Shown here piece after piece: positions 1-6,917 of a stretch of DNA of 7,892 nucleotides. Source of the stretch: Eubacteriales Family XIII. Incertae Sedis bacterium (lineage in GTDB: Bacteria; Bacillota; Clostridia; Peptostreptococcales; Anaerovoracaceae); the NCBI GenBank assembly GCA_031254995.1, contig JAIRTJ010000044.1:1-7892 (forward strand), in the 5' to 3' direction. Position 1 is the first letter of the stretch. The number at the start of each line of letters is the position of its first letter. Under the pieces are notes generated by a model. That model searched no databases and was not told the origin of the DNA. It worked only from the letters and a program-made list of their open reading frames with translations. Both the position numbers and the translations under genes were made by a program.

Positions 1-1223
1 AATATATTTTCGTGGGCATGGACATTCCCGATTACGCGGACAGCTTTGAAGGGTTGATCGACGGATACGACGCGACCCCGCCGAAGGTCGATATCGATGA
101 GGACGACGACGCGGCGATCTATTTTTCATCCGGGACTACGGGATTTCCGAAAGCCATCCTGCACACGCAAGCGAGTTTGATGTCCGCCGCCGTCACGGAG
201 CGAGCGCATCACGGACAGACGAAGGACGACGTGTTCCTGTTGATACCGCCCCTGTATCACACGGGCGCGAAGATGCATTGGTTCGGCAGCCTTTTGTCGG
301 GGAGCAAGGCGGTCATTCTGAAGGGGACAAGTCCTAAATGGGTCTTGGAAACGGCATCCAACGAGAAGGCGACGATCGTATGGCTCTTGGTTCCTTGGGC
401 GCAGGACATCCTCGACGCAATCGAAAGCGGCGAGGCGGATCCGGACGAATTGGATTTGAGCCGATGGCGGCTCATGCACATAGGCGCGCAGCCCGTGCCT
501 CCCAGCCTCATCCGGCGATGGAAAAAGCATTTTCCGGGCCATTTGTACGATACGAATTACGGCCTGTCCGAGTCCATCGGACCCGGCTCCGTTCATCTCG
601 GAATCGAGAATATTCATAAGGTCGGAGCCATCGGCAAGGCCGGCCACAGTTGGCGCACGAAGATACTGGATGAGCGCGGACGCGAGACGAGAAGAGGCGA
701 GGTCGGAGAACTCGTCGTCAAAGGACCCGGCGTCATGAAGGAGTATTACAAGGATCCCGAGGCCACGGCGGCGGCTCTCGTCGACGGTTGGCTTCGCACA
801 GGCGATATGGCTAGAGAGGACGAAGACGGATTCATCTATCTGGTAGACCGAAAAAAGGATGTGATCATCAGCGGCGGCGAGAATATCTATCCCGTGCAGA
901 TCGAGGATTTCATGCGAAAAAACGATAAAATCAAGGATGTCGCAGTCATCGGCGTCGCAGATCATCGGCTGGGGGAAATCGCCGTCGCCATCGTCGAATT
1001 GAAGGAAGGAGCGCGAGCGAGCGAGGAGGAATTGGCCGCGTTCGCGCAGGGACTTCCGAGATACAAGCGTCCCAGGAAGATCATCTTCGATAGGATTCCG
1101 CGCAATCCGACGGGCAAGATCGAGAAACCGAAGTTGCGCCGCAAATACGGAGCGGAGGGGATTGTCGCAAAGGAGACGGAGACCGCACTGAACGGGGCGA
1201 AGCAAACCGCGCGCGAGCGATAG
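1..1223 (+). CDS. Acyl-CoA synthetase (AMP-forming), 5'-truncated by window edge
   Basis: This enzyme activates a carboxylic acid, probably a fatty or other organic acid, to an acyl-adenylate with ATP and then transfers it to coenzyme A. The reading frame is open to the left edge (first whole codon at position 3), so the GTG at 12 is unlikely to be the true start; roughly 100-150 N-terminal residues are missing compared with usual family lengths. Counting from the GTG at 12, the class I adenylate-forming motifs appear in order: YFSSGTTGFPK (37-47, phosphate loop), YGLSES (183-188), WLRTGD (Asp265, ribose binding), DRKKD and SGGENIYP (279-294, hinge and CoA region), and NPTGKIEK (catalytic Lys369). 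No key residue is missing. The last ~20 residues are a charged tail. The substrate cannot be read from the sequence: medium- or long-chain fatty acid, aromatic acid or carnitine-type ligases are all possible. It lies 99 bases upstream of addB on the same strand, with no clear functional link. Confidence 0.93.
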   Translation, partial: YIFVGMDIPDYADSFEGLIDGYDATPPKVDIDEDDDAAIYFSSGTTGFPKAILHTQASLMSAAVTERAHHGQTKDDVFLLIPPLYHTGAKMHWFGSLLSGSKAVILKGTSPKWVLETASNEKATIVWLLVPWAQDILDAIESGEADPDELDLSRWRLMHIGAQPVPPSLIRRWKKHFPGHLYDTNYGLSESIGPGSVHLGIENIHKVGAIGKAGHSWRTKILDERGRETRRGEVGELVVKGPGVMKEYYKDPEATAAALVDGWLRTGDMAREDEDGFIYLVDRKKDVIISGGENIYPVQIEDFMRKNDKIKDVAVIGVADHRLGEIAVAIVELKEGARASEEELAAFAQGLPRYKRPRKIIFDRIPRNPTGKIEKPKLRRKYGAEGIVAKETETALNGAKQTARER

Positions 1224-1238
1224 ACGCGGATGCGCGTC
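1223..1238 (+). other. Short hairpin at the end of the acyl-CoA synthetase gene
   Basis: GACGCG (1223-1228) and CGCGTC (1233-1238) form a perfect 6-bp GC-rich stem around the loop GATG, starting on the last base of the TAG stop. A second small inverted repeat, TTCGC/GCGAA, lies at 1263-1274. Neither is followed by a T run, so neither is a standard intrinsic terminator. They may protect the 3' end or cause pausing, or may be chance in GC-rich DNA. The rest of 1239-1314 shows no convincing -35/-10 pair, which leaves open that addB is read from the upstream transcript. Confidence 0.3.
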
Positions 1239-1314
1239 GCCAAACGAGCAAAGGATCGAATTTTCGCGGGCGAACGGCAGACGCGCCGCGCGCAAATCTT
1301 CGCCGAGACGGGTT

Positions 1315-1320
1315 GAGAGG
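1315..1320 (+). promoter_or_regulatory. Probable ribosome binding site of addB
   Basis: GAGAGG sits only 2 bases before the ATG at 1323, which is closer than usual. An in-frame TGA at 1314-1316 rules out any earlier start in this frame, and the protein beginning at 1323 (MLNIFYGRE) has the expected AddB N-terminal strand, so the start is well supported despite the tight spacing. Confidence 0.5.
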
Positions 1321-1322
1321 CT

Positions 1323-4300
1323 ATGCTGAACATATTTTACGGCAGGGAAAATATAGACAAAGACCGCTTCATGTTTGACCGCATCGGCGAAACGTTGAAA
1401 CGGATACGGGCGAACGATCGCGCGTCGTCGAGCGTTTCGCGCGAGGCAGGCTCGGGCTCGGATGTTTCCGCGCAATCGAAATCGCCGCGCGGGATCGCGC
1501 GTCGCGTCCTGCTCATCGTTCCCGAGCAATATACATTACAGACGGAACGCAATGCGTTTGAATACCTCGACGTCCCCGGCTTCTTGGATTTCGAAGTCTT
1601 GAGCCTGACCTCTTTCGGTCGACGCGTCCTGTCCGAAGCGGGCGGCGGCGAGCAAACCTTGATCAACAGATACGGCAAGTTCATGCTCATCTCGGGATTG
1701 TTGCGCAAAAACAAACAGGAGTTATTCGCTTTTCAGAATTTGGAGGGTTCTCCGGATTTCATCGATAAAATGAGCGGCATGATCGCCGAGCTGAAAAATT
1801 TCAACATCACCGCCCCTCAGTTGAGGGACATCTTGGACGATATCGAGAGCGACGATCTTCTCAAGAGGAAATTGCGGGATGTCGCCGTCATCTACGATGG
1901 GTATGAGGCCGCCTTGCGGGACGCCTATGTCGACGCCGCCGATTACCTGAAACTCTTCACCTCGAAGATCGCGGGATCCGAATTCGTCGCCGAGACGGAG
2001 ATCTGGCTCTCGGCTTTCGATTATCTCAGCCCTGCGGCGACCGACGCCGTCACGGAACTCGTCGTTCGCGCACCCGCCGTCAACCTCGTTCTCACCGCGG
2101 AACCGGGGACGCCGTTCTTTCGGTTGACCAATGCCCTGGCCGAGGAGGCCGAGAAACGGGCGCAGGACGCGGGCGCGAGGACGAGCGCGCAACCTATTGG
2201 AGAGGGTTTCGCTCATAACAGGCCGGAACCCATAGCGCGCATCGAAAGGGAGCTTTTTTTTCGTTCGCGAGGGCGAGACGGGAGCGACGCGAGCGGAGGG
2301 GACGCGATACGATTCGTCGCGGCGGCCAATTATTACGCGGAGGCGGAGACGGCGGCGGCGCGCATCTCGGAATTGGTTCGCGACGAGGGATTGCGCTATC
2401 GGGACGCGCTCGTGCTGTGCAACGATGTTGGCGAACGGACGTCCGTGATCAAAAGGGTCTTCGCGCGTTACGGACTGCCGATCTTCATAGATCAACGGCG
2501 GAGCGTCGAACACAATCCTGCGTTCGAATACATTCTCGCGTTGCTCTCGGTCGTATCGGGAGGTTGGTCCTATGAGGCCGTGTTTCGTCTGCTGAAAACC
2601 GGACTTACGGAAATAGAGCGCGAGGAGTGGGAGGAATTAGAAAATTATGTATTAAAATACAAAATACGAGGAAATCTTTGGAAGCGAGATTTTGCCTTCG
2701 GGTTTTCGGAATACGCGCGCGATGAAATGGACGGTTTCAACGAGACGCGCCGAAAACTCGCGCAGTTGATCGATGTGTTTGAAGAGCCGTATCGGAGAGC
2801 CGAGACCGTGCGGCAGCGGACGGAGCTCTTGCAACGCTTCCTTGAGAAGGAGGCGACATTGCCCGAGGCCGCGGAGCGATTGGCCGCGAGCTTGGACGTT
2901 TCTCGAGAACCGGAGTATGCGGAATACGTGGCGGAGATGCTGAGCATATGGAACGTGATCGCGGACGTCTTCGATCAATTGCGCGCGGCTTTGGGAGATA
3001 TGCGCGTATCCGCAGATGAGTATGCGGGCATACTCCGTACCGGTTTTTCGTCCGTTCGCATGGGCATCCTGCCGCCTTCGCCGGATCGAATCCTCGTGGG
3101 TACGATGCGGCGCACGAGGATCGGCGAGGCGAAAGCGATCTTCGTTCTGGGCGCGAACGACGGCATCCTCCCGATGTTCGACTCCGACGACATGATTTTG
3201 AACGAGGATGAGAGAGCGCGACTCTCGAGTATCGGTTATGAGCTCGGAAAACGCGACGACAATACGTTTATGGAGGAACAGCTTGCGATCTATCGCAATC
3301 TCTCGAAGCCGCAACGCCTGTTGCACGTGAGCTGTTCCGTGTCGGACGGAAACGGGAAGGACGTCAAGCCGTCGATTATATTTGATCGTCTGCGCGGAAT
3401 GTTCCCGCGTGTGCCGACGGAAAAGGATATTTTGAACGATGGTGGCGATCCGTTGCGGCTCGTTCAGTATCGCGACGAGACGATGAGTCATCTGACAGAA
3501 AATCTCAGACGTTGGGTTGGCGGCGAACCGCTGCCTGACGTTTGGAAGGATGTGTATCTGCGGTTCAGATCCGACATGGGAAATATTCGACGCGGGCTGA
3601 CGTTTCGCAACAGGCGAGAGCGCATCGACGAGAAATTTGTCGCGGCGCTCTACGGAGGCGCGGCACCCGATCATCAAGTATCGCCGATAGACGATGAAAC
3701 GCCCGCGCTCATCACTTCTCCGTCTGCATTGGAACGGTTCAGCCGCTGTCCGTTCTCGTTTTTTATGGACAGGGGGATTCGCGTCGAGGAACGCCGCGTA
3801 TTTGAGATCGACAGCAGGAACACGGGCGATATCTACCATGAAACGCTCATGCGTTACGGCGCGGAGATGATCGGGGACGGACTTCCTCCTATGGACGAGC
3901 GTTCCGCATGGCGCACCGTCACCGAGGCGGAAAGCGCCGCACTCGTTGGCCGAATTTACGATGAGGCGGTCGCGCGCTTCAAAGAAGGCCTGTTTCGCGG
4001 GGGAGGATTCGAACGATATAAATCGGACAGGATCAAGCGCATCGCCTCCGATGTCGCGTGGATTTTGACCGAACAGGTGCGAGCGGGAGCCATCTCCGAT
4101 ATGATGTTTGAGGCCGCATTTGACAAAGGCGGCGTCTTCCCTCCCATCGACATCGAAAAAGACGGGAAACGCGTGCGCGTGAAGGGCCGCATCGATCGCT
4201 TGGATATCCTCGAAGGCGATTGCGCGAAGATCATCGACTACAAATCAGGAACGGATGCTTTCAGCCGAGAGGACGTGCTCGGCGGCTGGCAACTTCAACT

Positions 4301-4697
4301 CATGCTCTATCTCTTGGCCGTGCGCGACAGATACAAACCCGCAGGCGTCTTCTATTTCAAGATAGACGAAGCGCGCGTCGAGGATACGGGTAAGGATGAC
4401 GTCGCGGAGCGCATCATGCGCAACTTTAAACCGGACGGCATATGCGCGAACGATCCCCGCATCGTCGCGGCGATCGGGCAACCCGTGAAGTCGGCGGATC
4501 CGGACGAATTTGAGGCCATGCAGGAATCAGTATCGTCCCTTGTGACGGATCTGTGCGGCAAACTCCTGTCCGGAAACATCGACGCAAAACCGATGACCGC
4601 AAAAAAGATCAAGGCGGGCGCGAGCAACAGGCCTATGACCGCCTGCACCTATTGTTCCTATCGCGGCGTGTGCAATTTCGATCGCGCGTTCGCCTGA
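1323..4697 (+). CDS. addB: AddB, nuclease/Fe-S subunit of the AddAB helicase-nuclease
   Basis: AddB works with the AddA helicase-nuclease to resect double-strand DNA ends in the cytoplasm and prepare them for RecA, the Gram-positive counterpart of RecBCD. The 1124-residue length is close to B. subtilis AddB (about 1166). Domains in order: an N-terminal helicase-like region with the family strand VPEQYTL (66-72); an inactivated UvrD-like core including YRDALVLCND (near 359) and AIFVLGANDG (near 605-614); and a C-terminal PD-(D/E)XK nuclease with GRIDR (Asp958) and IIDYKSG (Asp972, Lys974), then WQLQLMLYL. Four cysteines match the Fe-S staple: Cys809 in SRCPF, and Cys1108, Cys1111 and Cys1117 spaced C-x2-C-x5-C at the C-terminus. 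Nuclease and cluster therefore look intact. Two oddities: the N-terminal P-loop reads GRENIDKD (7-14) instead of the GxxxxGKT form, and a Ser-rich stretch (about 30-60) separates it from the next strand. No addA lies beside it; the next gene is convergent htpG. Confidence 0.93.
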   Translation: MLNIFYGRENIDKDRFMFDRIGETLKRIRANDRASSSVSREAGSGSDVSAQSKSPRGIARRVLLIVPEQYTLQTERNAFEYLDVPGFLDFEVLSLTSFGRRVLSEAGGGEQTLINRYGKFMLISGLLRKNKQELFAFQNLEGSPDFIDKMSGMIAELKNFNITAPQLRDILDDIESDDLLKRKLRDVAVIYDGYEAALRDAYVDAADYLKLFTSKIAGSEFVAETEIWLSAFDYLSPAATDAVTELVVRAPAVNLVLTAEPGTPFFRLTNALAEEAEKRAQDAGARTSAQPIGEGFAHNRPEPIARIERELFFRSRGRDGSDASGGDAIRFVAAANYYAEAETAAARISELVRDEGLRYRDALVLCNDVGERTSVIKRVFARYGLPIFIDQRRSVEHNPAFEYILALLSVVSGGWSYEAVFRLLKTGLTEIEREEWEELENYVLKYKIRGNLWKRDFAFGFSEYARDEMDGFNETRRKLAQLIDVFEEPYRRAETVRQRTELLQRFLEKEATLPEAAERLAASLDVSREPEYAEYVAEMLSIWNVIADVFDQLRAALGDMRVSADEYAGILRTGFSSVRMGILPPSPDRILVGTMRRTRIGEAKAIFVLGANDGILPMFDSDDMILNEDERARLSSIGYELGKRDDNTFMEEQLAIYRNLSKPQRLLHVSCSVSDGNGKDVKPSIIFDRLRGMFPRVPTEKDILNDGGDPLRLVQYRDETMSHLTENLRRWVGGEPLPDVWKDVYLRFRSDMGNIRRGLTFRNRRERIDEKFVAALYGGAAPDHQVSPIDDETPALITSPSALERFSRCPFSFFMDRGIRVEERRVFEIDSRNTGDIYHETLMRYGAEMIGDGLPPMDERSAWRTVTEAESAALVGRIYDEAVARFKEGLFRGGGFERYKSDRIKRIASDVAWILTEQVRAGAISDMMFEAAFDKGGVFPPIDIEKDGKRVRVKGRIDRLDILEGDCAKIIDYKSGTDAFSREDVLGGWQLQLMLYLLAVRDRYKPAGVFYFKIDEARVEDTGKDDVAERIMRNFKPDGICANDPRIVAAIGQPVKSADPDEFEAMQESVSSLVTDLCGKLLSGNIDAKPMTAKKIKAGASNRPMTACTYCSYRGVCNFDRAFA

Positions 4698-4732
4698 TTC
4701 GGGCGAAATCGATTCGGGAAGCGTCCGAAATC
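4696..4732. repeat. Tandem imperfect palindromes between addB and htpG
   Basis: Copy 1 (4696-4710) is GATTCGGG joined to CGAAATC. Copy 2 (4711-4732) is the same two halves separated by a 7-base insert, AAGCGTC. Each copy folds on itself as GAT-TCG paired with CGA-(A)-ATC; copy 2, with its larger loop, should make the better hairpin (about 8 bp with one bulged A). Copy 1 begins inside the addB TGA stop. The element fills most of the 55-base gap between two convergent genes, the place for a bidirectional terminator, but there is no T run on either strand, so an intrinsic terminator is not proven. It could also act as a 3' stabilising structure. Confidence 0.45.
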
Positions 4733-4752
4733 CTGCGGCCGTAAGACGATCA

Positions 4753-6708
4753 TCAGGTCTGCGCCTGTTCCGCCTTTTCGATCAGATCGCAGACGGCGTT
4801 CGAAAATGCTGCCGGATCGTCGATGGGCAATCCCTCCATGAGCAAAGCCTGATCGTAGAGTATCGCCGCGTATGTCTTGACGGAATCCTTGTCCTTTTCA
4901 TACGCGTTCTTGAGCGCTGTCAGTATGCCGTGATCCGCGTTGATCTCCAGTATCCGTTCCGCCTTCACCTTATCGCCCGTCGGCATCGAGTTGAGAACCT
5001 TTTCCATCTCCAATGAAATGCCGTCTCCGCTGACCAATACGACCGGATAGGTCTTGAGCCGCTTGCTGAGGCGCACATCGCTGACCTTATCCCCGAGAGC
5101 TTCCTTGACGGCCGCGAGCAGATCCTTGCTGCTTTCGGCCTGTTCCTCCGACTTCTTCTTTTCCTCCTCGGTCTCTTCAATTCCCAAATCGCCCTCGGAA
5201 ACGGATTTGAAACTCTTTTCCTTATAGACTCTGAGCATTTTGAACGCGAATTCGTCCACATCGTCGACGCCGTACAGTATTTCGAAGCCCTTGTCCTTCA
5301 ACAGTTCGGTCTGCGGCAGTTTGTCGATCTTTTCCGTCGTATCGCCGACGGCGTAATAGATGTATTTTTGATCCTCCGGCATTCTCGACACGTACTCCGA
5401 GAGGGTCACGGGTTTCTTTTCCGAGGAAGAATAGAACAGAATAAGGTCTTGCAACGATTCCTTGTTCATGCCGTAATTGTCGTAGACGCCGAATTTCAAT
5501 TGCAACCCGAAATTCTCGAAAAACCTCTCGTATTTTTCCCTGTCTTTGGCCAACATCTCCGCGAGCTCCGACTTGATCTTCTTTTCGAGTCGCTGTTCTA
5601 TTGCCTTTAGCTGTCTGTCGTGTTGAAGCATTTCACGCGAAATATTCAGCGAAAGATCCTGCGAATCGACCAAGCCGCGCACAAAACCGAAATAATCCGG
5701 CAACAGTTCCGCGCATTTGTCCATGATCATGACACCGCTCGAATAGAGTTGAAGGCCTTTTTCGAATTCCTTTGTATAATAATTGTAGGGCGCGCGCGCG
5801 GGGATGTACAGAAGCGCGTCATAACTGATCACGCCCTCGACGCCGGTGTGCACGACCTTCAACGGATCCTCGAAATCGTTTAACTTTTCCTTGTAAAAAT
5901 TGTTATAATCTTCCTCCGAAATCTTGCTCTTCGCTCTTTTCCACAGCGGAACCATGCTGTTTAACGTCTCTTCTTCGATGAAAGTCTCCGTTTCAGGCTC
6001 CGCGTCTCCGTCCGCCTCCTTCGTTCGCGTCCGTTCCATGTCCATCTTGATGGGATAGCGAATATAGTCCGAGTAGCGCTTGATCAAGCCGCGAACCCGC
6101 CACGGGCTCAGAAAATCGTCGTACTGCTCGTCGGCCGTATTCTCTTTGATCGTCAGCACGACGTCTGTTCCGATCTCGTCCTTCACGGTTTCCTTGATCG
6201 TATAACCGTCCGTTCCTCGGGATTCCCATTCGTAAGCCGCGTCCTCGCCGTAAGCCCTCGAAACGACCTTGACGTCGCTGCTGACCATGAAGGCCGAATA
6301 GAACCCGACGCCGAATTGTCCGATGATGTCTATCTTTTTCGCGGCTTTTTCGGTGGCCTTCTTCTCCTCTTCCGTATCCGCGCCTTCCGCGCCCTCGCTC
6401 TTGAACAGCAGAGAACCCGACTTTGCGATGGTTCCGAGGTTCGTCTCCATCTCGTCCTTCGTCATGCCGATGCCGTTGTCGCTGATCGTCAGCGTACGCG
6501 TGTCCTTGTCCGCGGCGATCTTGATGAAGAAGCTGTTTCTCGTCATGCCGCTGATCTTTTCCGTTAAGCTCTTGTAGTAGAGCTTGTCGATGGCGTCGCT
6601 CGCGTTGGAAATGAGTTCCCTCAGAAAAATTTCCTTGTGCGTGTAAATGGAATTGATCATCAGATCCAGCAGACGCTTTGATTCCGCCTTGAATTGTTTC
6701 TTTGCCAT
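4753..6708 (-). CDS. htpG: HtpG, bacterial Hsp90 chaperone
   Basis: HtpG is a cytoplasmic, dimeric, ATP-driven chaperone that remodels client proteins, often together with DnaK. I place the start at 6708, giving 651 residues: the protein then begins MAKKQFKAESKRLLDLM, the usual family N-terminus, and GGAGGG lies 9 bases upstream. An in-frame ATG at 6738 would add ten residues and put that Shine-Dalgarno inside the gene. GHKL ATPase motifs are complete: ELISNASDAIDKL (Glu31, Asn35), DNGIGM (77-82), GTIAKSGS (92-99) and GQFGVGFYS (130-138). The middle domain carries NISREMLQ with the conserved ATPase Arg358. The C-terminal dimerisation domain follows a charged helix around 507-527. The ATP-lid region (about 100-126) is a Glu/Lys-rich stretch roughly 12 residues longer than the E. 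coli one as I recall it, and the linker to the middle domain (about 228-247) is also acidic. Expression should be repressed by HrcA through the upstream CIRCE operator and rise under heat stress. Confidence 0.97.
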   Translation of the reverse strand: MAKKQFKAESKRLLDLMINSIYTHKEIFLRELISNASDAIDKLYYKSLTEKISGMTRNSFFIKIAADKDTRTLTISDNGIGMTKDEMETNLGTIAKSGSLLFKSEGAEGADTEEEKKATEKAAKKIDIIGQFGVGFYSAFMVSSDVKVVSRAYGEDAAYEWESRGTDGYTIKETVKDEIGTDVVLTIKENTADEQYDDFLSPWRVRGLIKRYSDYIRYPIKMDMERTRTKEADGDAEPETETFIEEETLNSMVPLWKRAKSKISEEDYNNFYKEKLNDFEDPLKVVHTGVEGVISYDALLYIPARAPYNYYTKEFEKGLQLYSSGVMIMDKCAELLPDYFGFVRGLVDSQDLSLNISREMLQHDRQLKAIEQRLEKKIKSELAEMLAKDREKYERFFENFGLQLKFGVYDNYGMNKESLQDLILFYSSSEKKPVTLSEYVSRMPEDQKYIYYAVGDTTEKIDKLPQTELLKDKGFEILYGVDDVDEFAFKMLRVYKEKSFKSVSEGDLGIEETEEEKKKSEEQAESSKDLLAAVKEALGDKVSDVRLSKRLKTYPVVLVSGDGISLEMEKVLNSMPTGDKVKAERILEINADHGILTALKNAYEKDKDSVKTYAAILYDQALLMEGLPIDDPAAFSNAVCDLIEKAEQAQT

Positions 6709-6717
6709 ATTGCGCAT

Positions 6718-6723
6718 CCCTCC
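6718..6723 (-). promoter_or_regulatory. Ribosome binding site that sets the htpG start
   Basis: On the minus strand GGAGGG is followed by nine bases and then ATG at 6708. Two other in-frame ATGs are poor fits: 6717 directly abuts this site with no spacer and 6738 lies upstream of it. The site therefore decides the start. Confidence 0.88.
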
Positions 6724-6792
6724 GTAATAACCGATCAATTTAGATCATGCAATTGCCCAAACTCGCTCCGGCGTCCGATTCGCACAAGCTCG

Positions 6793-6820
6793 GCGCGACA
6801 TTCGAGCGGCTTTGTCGCAC
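6793..6820 (-). other. Hairpin in the htpG 5' leader
   Basis: Read on the minus strand, GTGCGACA (6820-6813) can pair with TGTCGCGC (6800-6793), making an 8-bp stem with one G-U pair and a 12-base loop. It lies 4 bases beyond the CIRCE inverted repeat within the predicted untranslated leader, so the leader RNA could form two stacked hairpins. The remaining leader (6709-6792) contains only a short GATC-N6-GATC repeat and the ribosome binding site. A role in mRNA stability is possible but not shown. Confidence 0.35.
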
Positions 6821-6824
6821 GATG

Positions 6825-6851
6825 TTAGCACTCGTATGGGCAGAGTGCTAA
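6825..6851 (-). promoter_or_regulatory. CIRCE operator (HrcA binding site) of htpG
   Basis: TTAGCACTC (6825-6833), a 9-base spacer (6834-6842) and GAGTGCTAA (6843-6851) match the CIRCE consensus TTAGCACTC-N9-GAGTGCTAA at every arm position. Pairing extends by three more bases on each side (6822-6854), giving 12-bp arms. CIRCE is bound by the repressor HrcA, whose activity depends on GroEL, and normally controls groESL and hrcA-grpE-dnaK. Here the only gene placed to be controlled is htpG: the operator starts at the predicted transcription start and lies about 115 bases before the ATG. hrcA itself is not in the window. Confidence 0.97.
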
Positions 6852-6858
6852 CATGTTC

Positions 6859-6887
6859 ATCATATAATATCCGCGCGAAATTTTCAA
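6859..6887 (-). promoter_or_regulatory. Sigma-A (housekeeping) promoter of htpG
   Basis: On the minus strand the -35 box TTGAAA (6887-6882) and the -10 box TATGAT (6864-6859) are separated by exactly 17 bases; each differs from consensus at one position. Transcription would start near 6852, at the edge of the CIRCE arm, so bound HrcA would block initiation. The -35 box lies only about 30 bases after the stop of the upstream DUF4143 gene. Confidence 0.82.
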
Positions 6888-6917
6888 CCGTTATTTTCGG
6901 GCAAAGGCGCTATTCAA

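Noticed and set aside
12..14. GTG at position 12 as the start of the acyl-CoA synthetase
   Set aside because: The frame is open to the window edge and the family has over 100 residues before the SGTTG motif, so the gene is cut by the window.
126..1529. A 467-codon open frame on the minus strand across the acyl-CoA synthetase and the start of addB
   Set aside because: It lies antisense to two clear genes, has Arg/Leu-rich composition with no recognisable motif, and spans the intergenic region without its own signals. It is a by-product of codon bias.
2652..3839. A 395-codon open frame on the minus strand inside addB
   Set aside because: It is entirely antisense to well-conserved addB coding sequence, shows no family motif and is Arg/His-rich like other shadow frames here.
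6709..6738. Upstream in-frame ATG codons (6738 and 6717) as the htpG start
   Set aside because: The strong GGAGGG at 6718-6723 is correctly spaced only for the ATG at 6708, and the extra residues have no match to the family N-terminus.
6863..6868. TATAAT on the plus strand as a promoter reading toward the right edge
   Set aside because: No -35 box lies at the right distance upstream (the bases there fall in the CIRCE arm) and no plus-strand gene follows; the AT-rich stretch is explained by the minus-strand htpG promoter.
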